Shown here piece by piece: positions 28,619 through 35,338 of a DNA stretch of 64,000 nt; the stretch's first letter is position 1, and every line of letters begins with the position of its first letter. Source of the stretch: Clostridium cylindrosporum DSM 605 (lineage in GTDB: Bacteria; Bacillota; Clostridia; Clostridiales; Caloramatoraceae); assembly GCF_001047375.1 (NCBI RefSeq), contig NZ_LFVU01000026.1, positions 1-64,000 on the forward strand, written 5' to 3'. The notes below the pieces were generated by a model. That model had not been told where the DNA came from. It did not search any database and saw only the letters and a list, made by a program, of their open reading frames with translations. The position numbers and the translations under genes are program-made.

Positions 28619-29917
28619 CTAAAACTTTGTTAAGTATTGATCTATTTCCCAGGATGTTATTCTGCTTCTATAATCCTCAAATTCTATCTTCTTAGCCTCT
28701 GTAAAGGTTTTGAAAATGTGCTCCTTTAATGCGTCTTTAATTACATCGTCTTTTATAAGACATGTTATGGCGCTTTCAAGTGATGATGGAAGTCTATCTA
28801 TGTCCTCAGTAACTTCTTCTATAGGGCTACCTGGGTCTATCTTATTCTTTATTCCCTCTAATCCTGCCTTAAGTATCACTGCAAAAGCAAGATATGGATT
28901 ACATGAAGGGTCAGGATTTCTAATTTCTATTCTTACATCTTTACTATTAACTAGTGCAGGAACCCTTATAAGAGGTCCTCTGTTTTTAAATGACCATGCT
29001 ATGTCCCTTGGGGCTTCATATCCTGACAAAAGCCTTTTATAGCTGTTTACTGTTGGGTTTGTTAGTGCACATATAGCCTTTGCATGTTTTAATACTCCAC
29101 CAATAAAGTACATAGCTTCCTTAGAAAGTCCTCCCTTAAGGTCTCCTTTAAAGGCATCCTTGCCATCACAGTGCATAGAAACATTCATATGCATTCCACT
29201 TCCAGCTTCTTTAAACATAGGTTTTGGCATAAATGTAGCATGAAGTCCATGGTTCTTAGCTACCTTTCTTACTATGGTTTTAAAGGTAACTATTTTATCA
29301 GCTGCATGTAGAGCTATGTCACTTTTAAGATCTATTTCATGTTGGCCAGGAGCTACCTCATGATGTGACGTATCAACTTCGAATCCCATTTTTCTAAGTG
29401 TTACAACCATATCTCGTCTAGCATTTTCACCAAGGTCAACAGGAGCTAGATCAAAATATCCTGCATCATCATGTGTATTAAGAGTTGCTTTTCCATTAGA
29501 ATCTGTATGGAATAAGAAGAATTCACACTCTGGTCCAAAGTTAAAGCTATAACCAAGAGCTGATGCCTCATCTATAACCCTTTGAAGAATGAATCTTGGG
29601 TCACCATTAAAAGGAGTGTTTAAATCACTGTATATATTACAGATTACCCTAGCTTCACGTCCAAAGCTTCCTCTCCAAGGATAAATTAAAAAGGTATCAA
29701 GGTCAGGTTTTAGGTACATATCATATTCCTCAACTCTAACAAAACCATCAATAGAAGAGCCATCAAATGTAAGCTCACCCTTAAGGGCTCTTTCTATTTC
29801 ATCTCCTGTTATGGCGATATTTTTCATAACCCCTAATATATCTGTAAACTGAAGGTATAGAAACTCTATCTCTTCCTCTTCAATTATTTCTAAAATATCC
29901 TGTACAGTATATTTCAC
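28619..29917 (-). CDS. glnA: Glutamine synthetase, type I
   Basis: GlnA makes glutamine from glutamate, ammonia and ATP. The 432-aa length fits the dodecameric GSI-alpha type. Visible are the N-terminal beta-grasp domain (FLYLQFTDILGVMKNI), the FDGSSIDGF motif, the metal/ATP region (GPECEFFLF; KPMFKEAGSGMHMNVS) and the loop NRGPLIRVPA. The GSI-beta adenylylation tyrosine segment is absent, as expected for this type. The ribosome binding site is AAGGAGG. It is transcribed after cvpA, 29 bp away, and before nitR. Confidence 0.96.
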   Translation of the reverse strand: MKYTVQDILEIIEEEEIEFLYLQFTDILGVMKNIAITGDEIERALKGELTFDGSSIDGFVRVEEYDMYLKPDLDTFLIYPWRGSFGREARVICNIYSDLNTPFNGDPRFILQRVIDEASALGYSFNFGPECEFFLFHTDSNGKATLNTHDDAGYFDLAPVDLGENARRDMVVTLRKMGFEVDTSHHEVAPGQHEIDLKSDIALHAADKIVTFKTIVRKVAKNHGLHATFMPKPMFKEAGSGMHMNVSMHCDGKDAFKGDLKGGLSKEAMYFIGGVLKHAKAICALTNPTVNSYKRLLSGYEAPRDIAWSFKNRGPLIRVPALVNSKDVRIEIRNPDPSCNPYLAFAVILKAGLEGIKNKIDPGSPIEEVTEDIDRLPSSLESAITCLIKDDVIKDALKEHIFKTFTEAKKIEFEDYRSRITSWEIDQYLTKF

Positions 29918-29946
29918 AGCTTTTCCTCCTTAAGGAATTATTTATA

Positions 29947-30576
29947 CTACATCTTAATTAAATTCTTTATATTCCCCTCAAAAAAGGACTTTATTAATGT
30001 AGTTATAAGATTATAATTTATTAAATTCTTAGCTAAAATTGATCCGTCAATTAATACATAAAAATTATTATTCTTAGTTAGCAGTGGAACTATAGGAGTT
30101 ACAAATGCAAATACAACAGATAGTATCAAAATCCATTTAATGAATCCTAGAACTCCACCTAGAACACTGTCTATTGGTCCTAAAACTGATTTTTTAATTC
30201 CATTTTTAATACCTTGCTTTAGCATGCCTATTATTATAGTTATACAAATAAATAGAACTATAAATATAGCAGCATTAATAAAGTTACTAGTTAAAAATTC
30301 ATTTGGACTCATTCCTGCTATCTTAAGCTTGTTAATAATATTAACTGTAAATGGGTCTAGAGAATTTATTCTTTGTGATACAAGAGAATTTATTGCCACT
30401 TCAATATCCGTATACTTTATAAGTAGTTTAGATAGTGTACCTGAAAACGAAAAACATAGTATGAAGGTAACTACTAGACCAACTATATTAAGTATAGAAA
30501 TTACTAATCCCTTCCTTGCACCGGATATAACACCAAGCACTAAAATGACTAAAATAATAATGTCTAAATAATTCAT
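29947..30576 (-). CDS. CvpA family protein
   Basis: A 209-aa protein with four predicted membrane segments. The family core is MNYLDIIILVILVLGVISGA, then RKGLVISILNIVG, and GPIDSVLGGVLGFIKWILIL. CvpA proteins are needed for colicin V production in E. coli and affect envelope traits elsewhere, but the biochemical role is unsettled. I choose ATG 30576 because AAAAGGTGG lies just upstream. A GTG nine bases earlier sits within that site. It leads the cvpA-glnA-nitR unit, an unusual association. Confidence 0.88.
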   Translation of the reverse strand: MNYLDIIILVILVLGVISGARKGLVISILNIVGLVVTFILCFSFSGTLSKLLIKYTDIEVAINSLVSQRINSLDPFTVNIINKLKIAGMSPNEFLTSNFINAAIFIVLFICITIIIGMLKQGIKNGIKKSVLGPIDSVLGGVLGFIKWILILSVVFAFVTPIVPLLTKNNNFYVLIDGSILAKNLINYNLITTLIKSFFEGNIKNLIKM

Positions 30577-30704
30577 ACCTACCACCTTTTTAAATAAAAT
30601 TTTTTGTTTATAAAAATAATTATAATGATATAATTACAAATAAGCAAAGCATTAAACATATAATGGATATCTACTTAACTTTAGGTAAAAGGGAGGGTGG
30701 AAAA

Positions 30705-31754
30705 ATGTTAGATCCACTTTTAATTTCTAAAATAAAAAAGACAGCAATATTTTTAATTGCGTATACCGTATTATTTGTAGGGTTTTTCTCTACTATTTCC
30801 TATACATTGCCATTTGTACTAGCTTTTATTATTGCCTATCTTACTAGACCACTTACAGAATTCTTAAAAAGAAAATTAAAAATATCAAGCGGGCTTTCTT
30901 CACTAATAACTACTACGATATCCTTCGCGATAATAACTTTAATAATTACATTGCTAATTATGAAGGTAGCTACTGAATCAAAGGAGCTGCTAGCTTCACT
31001 TCCTAGCATAAACATAAATGACATTACTAATTATTTTATGTCCAGTATTGATTATCTTAGACATTTTTATGAGACATTAGACCCTAGTATAATTAAACAA
31101 GCAGAAGCACAGGTAGCATCAATTGCTTCAAGTTTAGTTGATATTATAGGTGTTTTACTAGACAAGCTAGTTAGACTTGCTATGTCACTGCCATTAATTT
31201 TTATGGTAATACTAGTAACTCTACTTGCTACATTTTTTATCTCCAAGGACCTTCCTGACATACAAAAAAGGCTTATAAGAGCATTATCTCCAAGTGGTCA
31301 GGACAGAGTTAAATACTTTTGGTCTGAAACTAATAAAATGTTATTTCAGTACATTAAGTCCTATGGGATTATAATATTTATAACCTTTATATTAACCTTA
31401 GTAGGATTTAGAATACTTGATTTGAAATATGCATTTATGTTAAGTTTATTATCAGCATTTTTTGATATTCTACCTATACTTGGAATAGCATCAATATATA
31501 TACCACTTGCTATTTATTACTGGATAATTGGGGATCATATGATTTCTATAGTTATACTTATTTTATACGGAGTTGTTACAATAGTTAGACATATAGTAGA
31601 ACCAAAACTTGTATCATCATCTCTTAATTTACATCCTGTAGCTGTTCTTGCAGCAATATTTATAGGACTTAAGGCATATGGATTCCTTGGAATGGTTTAT
31701 TTAATATTCCTTATGCTTTTCTACAACATACTAAAAAAAGTAAATGTATTATAA
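30705..31754 (+). CDS. AI-2E family transporter (YtvI/PerM type)
   Basis: A 349-aa membrane protein with about seven to eight hydrophobic segments. Typical family blocks are LPFVLAFIIAYLTRPLTEFL near the N-terminus, the coiled extracytoplasmic region (residues 90-150), FWSETNKMLFQYIKSY, and the C-terminal FDILPILGIASIYIPLAIYY. The length and profile fit YtvI, a sporulation-associated member, but the substrate and role are uncertain. I choose ATG 30705 with GGGAGGG upstream rather than the upstream ATG at 30663, which lacks a site. It is divergent from cvpA. Confidence 0.87.
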   Translation: MLDPLLISKIKKTAIFLIAYTVLFVGFFSTISYTLPFVLAFIIAYLTRPLTEFLKRKLKISSGLSSLITTTISFAIITLIITLLIMKVATESKELLASLPSININDITNYFMSSIDYLRHFYETLDPSIIKQAEAQVASIASSLVDIIGVLLDKLVRLAMSLPLIFMVILVTLLATFFISKDLPDIQKRLIRALSPSGQDRVKYFWSETNKMLFQYIKSYGIIIFITFILTLVGFRILDLKYAFMLSLLSAFFDILPILGIASIYIPLAIYYWIIGDHMISIVILILYGVVTIVRHIVEPKLVSSSLNLHPVAVLAAIFIGLKAYGFLGMVYLIFLMLFYNILKKVNVL

Positions 31755-31766
31755 ATAACGGAATAC

Positions 31767-31820
31767 AATCCTTTCTTTATGGCAATAATCCTATTAAAAC
31801 CATAAAGGGAGGATTTTTTT
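31767..31820 (+). promoter_or_regulatory. Terminator-like hairpin that traps the yyaC ribosome binding site
   Basis: The 16-nt arm at 31767-31782 (AATCCTTTCTTTATGG) pairs completely with 31800-31815 (CCATAAAGGGAGGATT), using two G-U pairs, and a T-run follows. The right arm contains the GGGAGG (31807-31812) used by yyaC, whose ATG is at 31822. So it is both a terminator for the upstream gene and a lid on translation of read-through RNA. Confidence 0.75.
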
Positions 31821-31821
31821 A

Positions 31822-32406
31822 ATGAATAAAGCACAAAAATATAATTTTTCTATAGATACTAAAGCTGAAAATGCTATTATGACGATTTGTAAATCTCTTA
31901 AGGAGATTATTAATGATATATATACATCACACCAAAATATAGTAGTTCTTTGTATAGGAACAGACAGGTCTACAGGGGATAGCCTAGGCCCACTTGTTGG
32001 AACTAGACTTTCTGAGGCCCTTAAAGGATCTAATATAACTGTACTTGGAACATTACATGAGCCTGTTCATGCAAAGAATATAGGGGATAATATAGAGTAT
32101 ATAAACTCTTCTATATCTAATCCATTTGTAATTGCAATTGATGCATCGCTTGGTCGTGTAGATAAGGTAGGATATGTAAGTATATTTGATGGTCCGATAA
32201 GACCAGGCGCAGGGGTTAATAAGAGCCTTCCACATATAGGTGATATAGGAATAACAGGGGTTATTAATGTATCAGGCTTTATGGAATATATGGTACTTCA
32301 AAATACTAGACTTTCACTTGTAATGGATCTTGCTGAAAAGATTGCATCTAGTATATATTTTACACTTAAGGATTATTCATTTAGTAAATTTTCTGCAAGG
32401 GCGTAG
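31822..32406 (+). CDS. yyaC: Sporulation protein YyaC (GPR-related, DUF1256)
   Basis: A 194-aa protein of the YyaC family (DUF1256), related in fold to the GPR spore protease and expressed in sporulation in Bacillus. The conserved segment VLCIGTDRSTGDSLGPLVG (residues 41-59), with the acidic pair Asp48 and Asp53, and TLHEPVHAKN near residues 77-86 are typical. It supports that the host makes spores. Its ribosome binding site lies inside a stable hairpin, so expression depends on how the RNA starts. A large hairpin repeat begins 22 bp after its stop. Confidence 0.92.
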   Translation: MNKAQKYNFSIDTKAENAIMTICKSLKEIINDIYTSHQNIVVLCIGTDRSTGDSLGPLVGTRLSEALKGSNITVLGTLHEPVHAKNIGDNIEYINSSISNPFVIAIDASLGRVDKVGYVSIFDGPIRPGAGVNKSLPHIGDIGITGVINVSGFMEYMVLQNTRLSLVMDLAEKIASSIYFTLKDYSFSKFSARA

Positions 32407-32427
32407 ACTGATGAGAGCTTATGCCTT

Positions 32428-32619
32428 GCAATAGGTGTAGCCTTAGTTAAATCAACGAGACTTTCAAACAGAGCTTCTAATCTGCAAAGATACCAATAGA
32501 CTAACTGCGACATCTAAATCGTTTCACTTGCCGATGTCTTGTAAGTCTATTGATATTTTTACAGATAAGAATCTCTAGTTTTTAGCTCTATTGATTTAAC
32601 TAAGGCTACACCTATTTGC
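32428..32619. repeat. Long-hairpin repeat, copy D
   Basis: 192 bp. Outer arms AATAGGTGTAGCCTTAGTTA / TAACTAAGGCTACACCTATT match without a mismatch over 20 bp or more, then partial pairing continues to CAATAGACT / AGTCTATTG. The core contains GCGACATCTAAATCG (32507-32521) and GCCGATGTCTT (32530-32540), both present in inverted orientation in copy C. The left arm carries ATCAACGAGACTTTCAAACA. No ORF. The 32.62-32.82 kb stretch that follows shows nothing clear. Confidence 0.92.
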
Positions 32620-32818
32620 TATGATACTAAACTTATCTATCAAGCATTTTAAAAAATGTTTATTATAAAAAATTTATAATAAGTTGGTATGGAAATAGAT
32701 AGATAACCTATGATATTTACTTCTAATAAAATATAAGCAACTTTGTAATACTATAATAAGGCATTTAAGGGATGCTCTTAGAAAGAATTAAAGAATTCTG
32801 TTTGCAAAGGAGTGCCAT

Positions 32819-32998
32819 ATGAAAAAGAGTAAGATAAATGTTGGAACTATACAAGGAAATGACTTACTTCTAAACAGAGAAGGTAAGCTTAGTAAGGCTG
32901 ATAGAGTAGTTACAAGAGGTTGTGGAGTTCATGTTCCGAAGAATTTAAAAGAAAAACATAAACAAAAACTAAAAAGAGAGTTAACAGAGTATTATTAG
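32819..32998 (+). CDS. Small basic hypothetical protein, 59 aa
   Basis: A short ORF with a good ribosome binding site (AAAGGAG, 6 nt before the ATG) and its own terminator overlapping the stop codon, so it is very probably a gene. The product begins MKKSKINVGTIQGNDLLLNR, contains one Cys (RGCGVHVP) and ends in a Lys/Arg-rich helix-like tail. There is no signal or membrane segment. I do not recognise it. Its position near yyaC could suggest a small spore-related protein, but there is no motif for that. Confidence 0.65.
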   Translation: MKKSKINVGTIQGNDLLLNREGKLSKADRVVTRGCGVHVPKNLKEKHKQKLKRELTEYY

Positions 32999-33021
32999 AG
33001 GGTATATGCCCTCTTTTTTTA
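32998..33021 (+). terminator. Terminator of the 59-aa gene
   Basis: GAGGG-TATATG-CCCTC followed by eight T. It begins at the last base of the stop codon. Confidence 0.88.
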
Positions 33022-33066
33022 GTATGATATCCATTTATTAAGAATACTAAACTCATTACAAAATAT

Positions 33067-33106
33067 TTTACACACTTTTTACTAGTAACCTAGAACAAAC
33101 TTTACA
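33067..33106 (+). promoter_or_regulatory. Possible Pho-box repeats upstream of phnG
   Basis: TTTACA (33067), TTTACT (33078) and TTTACA (33101) are spaced by 11 and 23 bp, the helical-turn spacing of PhoP/PhoB direct repeats. In AT-rich DNA this could be chance, but phosphonate genes are commonly Pho-controlled. Nothing else is seen in the 306-bp gap 32999-33304. Confidence 0.3.
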
Positions 33107-33304
33107 GTGTACATATATGATATAGTTATAAGAATTTCAGAGAGTTTTATTAATTAGATGGTAGTCATAGGAGAGATATATTCTTTTATTCACTAATCTA
33201 AAAAGTTGGAGTTTTAATGAATATTTTACATATATTTTTTAATATATTTACTAGGATATTAAGGTAAAAATAATATAGGTGATTAGGGGATAGAGGTGTG
33301 GACT

Positions 33305-33715
33305 ATGAGAATTAATAAAAATCAGATGTTTAAAATATTATCGGCTGCTACCTTGGAAGAGGTGGAGAGAATATCATCTATTATTAGTAGAAAGTATTTA
33401 GTAAAGGTTATAAAGCCAGCGCATAAAACACTTGTAATGGCAAGGATAAGAAAGTCATATGAGCCATCTTTATTTTATCTTGGAGAGGTTCTTGGATGTG
33501 AGTGTATTGTTGAGGTAAATGGAGCAAGAGGGATAGCTTTGATTGAAGGTGATGATTTTGATAAGACAACCTTTATAGCTATAATAGATGCAGCTTTGAA
33601 CTTAGGAGTTAGAGAATCCCAAGAGATACACGAAAGAATGAATAAACTTTATGAAAAACAAATAAAGAGCGAACTAAGGAATACTCATAAATTTGGGTTT
33701 ATAGATAGATTATGA
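33305..33715 (+). CDS. phnG: PhnG-like C-P lyase subunit (orphan)
   Basis: A 136-aa protein matching PhnG, a subunit of the PhnGHIJ carbon-phosphorus lyase core that handles phosphonates. The recognisable part is LVMARIRKS...FYLGEVLGCECIVEVNGARG, then EGDDFDKTTFIAIIDAALNLG. The C-terminus HKFGFIDRL corresponds to the usual end. I choose ATG 33305 with GAGGTG 6 nt upstream. The rest of the lyase (phnH, I, J, K, L, M) is not in the window, and PhnG alone has no known activity. The next gene is a PHP hydrolase of the type found with C-P lyase. Confidence 0.8.
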   Translation: MRINKNQMFKILSAATLEEVERISSIISRKYLVKVIKPAHKTLVMARIRKSYEPSLFYLGEVLGCECIVEVNGARGIALIEGDDFDKTTFIAIIDAALNLGVRESQEIHERMNKLYEKQIKSELRNTHKFGFIDRL

Positions 33716-33752
33716 TTTTAGATTTTATTAAATATAAGAAGGTGATTTTTCT

Positions 33753-34562
33753 ATGTATAAAGCGGATTTACACGTTCATTCATCTGTTTCAGATTGTAAC
33801 TACACTGTAGATGAGATTATAGATAAAGCAAAGGATAAAGGCTTAACACATATGGCATTTACGGAACATGATACTACTAGAGGATCTGATTATGCTGTTA
33901 AGCGAGGTAAACTTAAGGGTATAAACATCATTCCAGGTATAGAAATATCAGCGTATGACAGATGCATAGGAAAAAAGGTTCATATATTAGGTTACAATTA
34001 TAAAGGTAGTGATAATATAAGGAAGCTATGCAATGCAATAATAAAAAGGAGAAATAATAATTGCATAAAACAAATAAAGATACTTCAAGTACTAGGGTAT
34101 GATATAAAGGTTGATGAAGTAATGGAGATATCAGGGGAGTGTATGTATAAGCAGCATATACTAGATTATCTTCATAAAACAGGACAGACAGATTCTTTAT
34201 TTGGGGATATATACAAAAAAGTTTTTTCAAACAGAGGTGCCTGTGATTTTGATATTGAATATGTAAATCCAGTAGATGCAGTTAAGGCGATAAGAAGTGA
34301 TGGAGGATATGCAGTGTTAGCACATCCAGGCAGACAAGGGAACTTAAGCATGGTTTTTAGTCTTATAGAGGCAGGGTTGAATGGAATAGAGTTAAATCAT
34401 CATGGAAACTCTCCTAATTGCAGAAAAGAAATAGAAATAATATGTAAGACAAATAAGTTATTTATGACAGGTGGAAGTGATTATCATGGGGAATATTCTT
34501 TAGATGCTTTAGATATAGGAATTAATCTAGCCCATGAAAGTAGTGAAGTTGTATTCAATTAA
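33753..34562 (+). CDS. PHP-domain phosphoesterase (PhnPP or TrpH-like)
   Basis: A 269-aa PHP-domain metal-dependent phosphoesterase. Metal ligands are visible as DLHVHSSVSD (residues 5-14), FTEHDTT near 36-42, a Glu in PGIEISAYD near 64, VLAHPGRQG near 190 and GGSDYHGE near 245-252. Homologs include the TrpH nucleases and PhnPP, a cyclic-phosphate dihydrolase from C-P lyase operons that acts on 5-phosphoribosyl 1,2-cyclic phosphate. The pairing with phnG, 37 bp upstream, favours the second. That choice is inference. The ribosome binding site is AAGGTG. Confidence 0.83.
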   Translation: MYKADLHVHSSVSDCNYTVDEIIDKAKDKGLTHMAFTEHDTTRGSDYAVKRGKLKGINIIPGIEISAYDRCIGKKVHILGYNYKGSDNIRKLCNAIIKRRNNNCIKQIKILQVLGYDIKVDEVMEISGECMYKQHILDYLHKTGQTDSLFGDIYKKVFSNRGACDFDIEYVNPVDAVKAIRSDGGYAVLAHPGRQGNLSMVFSLIEAGLNGIELNHHGNSPNCRKEIEIICKTNKLFMTGGSDYHGEYSLDALDIGINLAHESSEVVFN

Positions 34563-34597
34563 CTTAATGTTGATTTAATTTAATAGAATTAATTTAA

Positions 34598-34635
34598 AAT
34601 GCTAGTGATTCCAAAAGTATCACCAGCATTTTTTT
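34598..34635 (+). terminator. Terminator after the PHP gene
   Basis: AATGCT-GTGAT / ATCAC-AGCATT stem with a T-run. It is immediately followed by a parS site. Confidence 0.85.
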
Positions 34636-34636
34636 A

Positions 34637-34652
34637 TGTTTCACGTGAAACA
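34637..34652. promoter_or_regulatory. parS: parS site
   Basis: A perfect TGTTTCACGTGAAACA, about 24 kb from oriC and 9 kb from parB, directly after the T-run of the terminator. Confidence 0.93.
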
Positions 34653-34668
34653 TTACTGTAAATATTCA

Positions 34669-35160
34669 TTAATTTAAGTGATCTGTAACATAAAGTATTT
34701 GTTTGTTTTTATTACCTACGATGTCTTTCCAGGTAATTGCTATTTTAAAGTCTTTAAGATAGTTTTTTAATTCATTTTCGCTAATGTTATTTAGATGTAT
34801 TTTTAATGATTCTTGTGATTTTTTGCTATTTGGATTTCCGCTACTTTTAGCATCTAAAACCTTTATTCTTGGATTATCCATTAGATAACTTTCAAGGTAA
34901 CTTCTATCTATATTTAGCTCTTTAATCAATAATATTGGAGTGTCTATCTTCAAAAGTATTTCAACATCTTTAAAGTTTTCGATATTTTTATCCCTAGGAG
35001 TCTCTTGTTTTTTTGCTAATTTATCATATGACTGTTTGTCTAGCGTAGATATGCTAGATATAAATGTTATTTTAGGCTGTGTATATGCTATGAGGTAAAT
35101 CATCATAAATAATATTATTGTACCTACTAAAACAAATACTAGGTTTCTAATACTTAACAT
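34669..35160 (-). CDS. Hypothetical membrane-anchored protein, 163 aa
   Basis: I do not recognise this protein. It has one N-terminal membrane segment (MLSIRNLVFVLVGTIILFMM to about residue 25) and then a Lys/Asn-rich soluble part that should face outside the membrane. I choose ATG 35160. A GTG nine bases earlier lies within the AAAGGCGGTG ribosome binding site. There is no lipobox, Cys or catalytic motif. It is transcribed divergently from the helicase gene, with about 180 bp between them. Probably an envelope protein of unknown role. Confidence 0.65.
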   Translation of the reverse strand: MLSIRNLVFVLVGTIILFMMIYLIAYTQPKITFISSISTLDKQSYDKLAKKQETPRDKNIENFKDVEILLKIDTPILLIKELNIDRSYLESYLMDNPRIKVLDAKSSGNPNSKKSQESLKIHLNNISENELKNYLKDFKIAITWKDIVGNKNKQILYVTDHLN

Positions 35161-35338
35161 AATAAACACCGCCTTTATGAAGTGTATTAATTAGAAATCA
35201 TATAAATATTAATAAGATAAGTTTACATAATTTCCTCTTGTTAATTATTATATTTATGTATACTTTAGATTGTGAATATTTTAAAGTATAATTTAACTAA
35301 ATTATAAGGATCGGTGAATATGTTAGGAGGTGGCTAAT

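Noticed and set aside
29918-30704. ANTAR paired-hexaloop antitermination site near glnA or cvpA
   Set aside because: I looked at the cvpA-glnA gap and the region before cvpA; no two tandem hairpins with hexaloops are visible.
14539-32619. Insertion sequence explanation for the long hairpins
   Set aside because: No transposase frame inside or beside any copy, and no convincing target duplication was seen at the ends.
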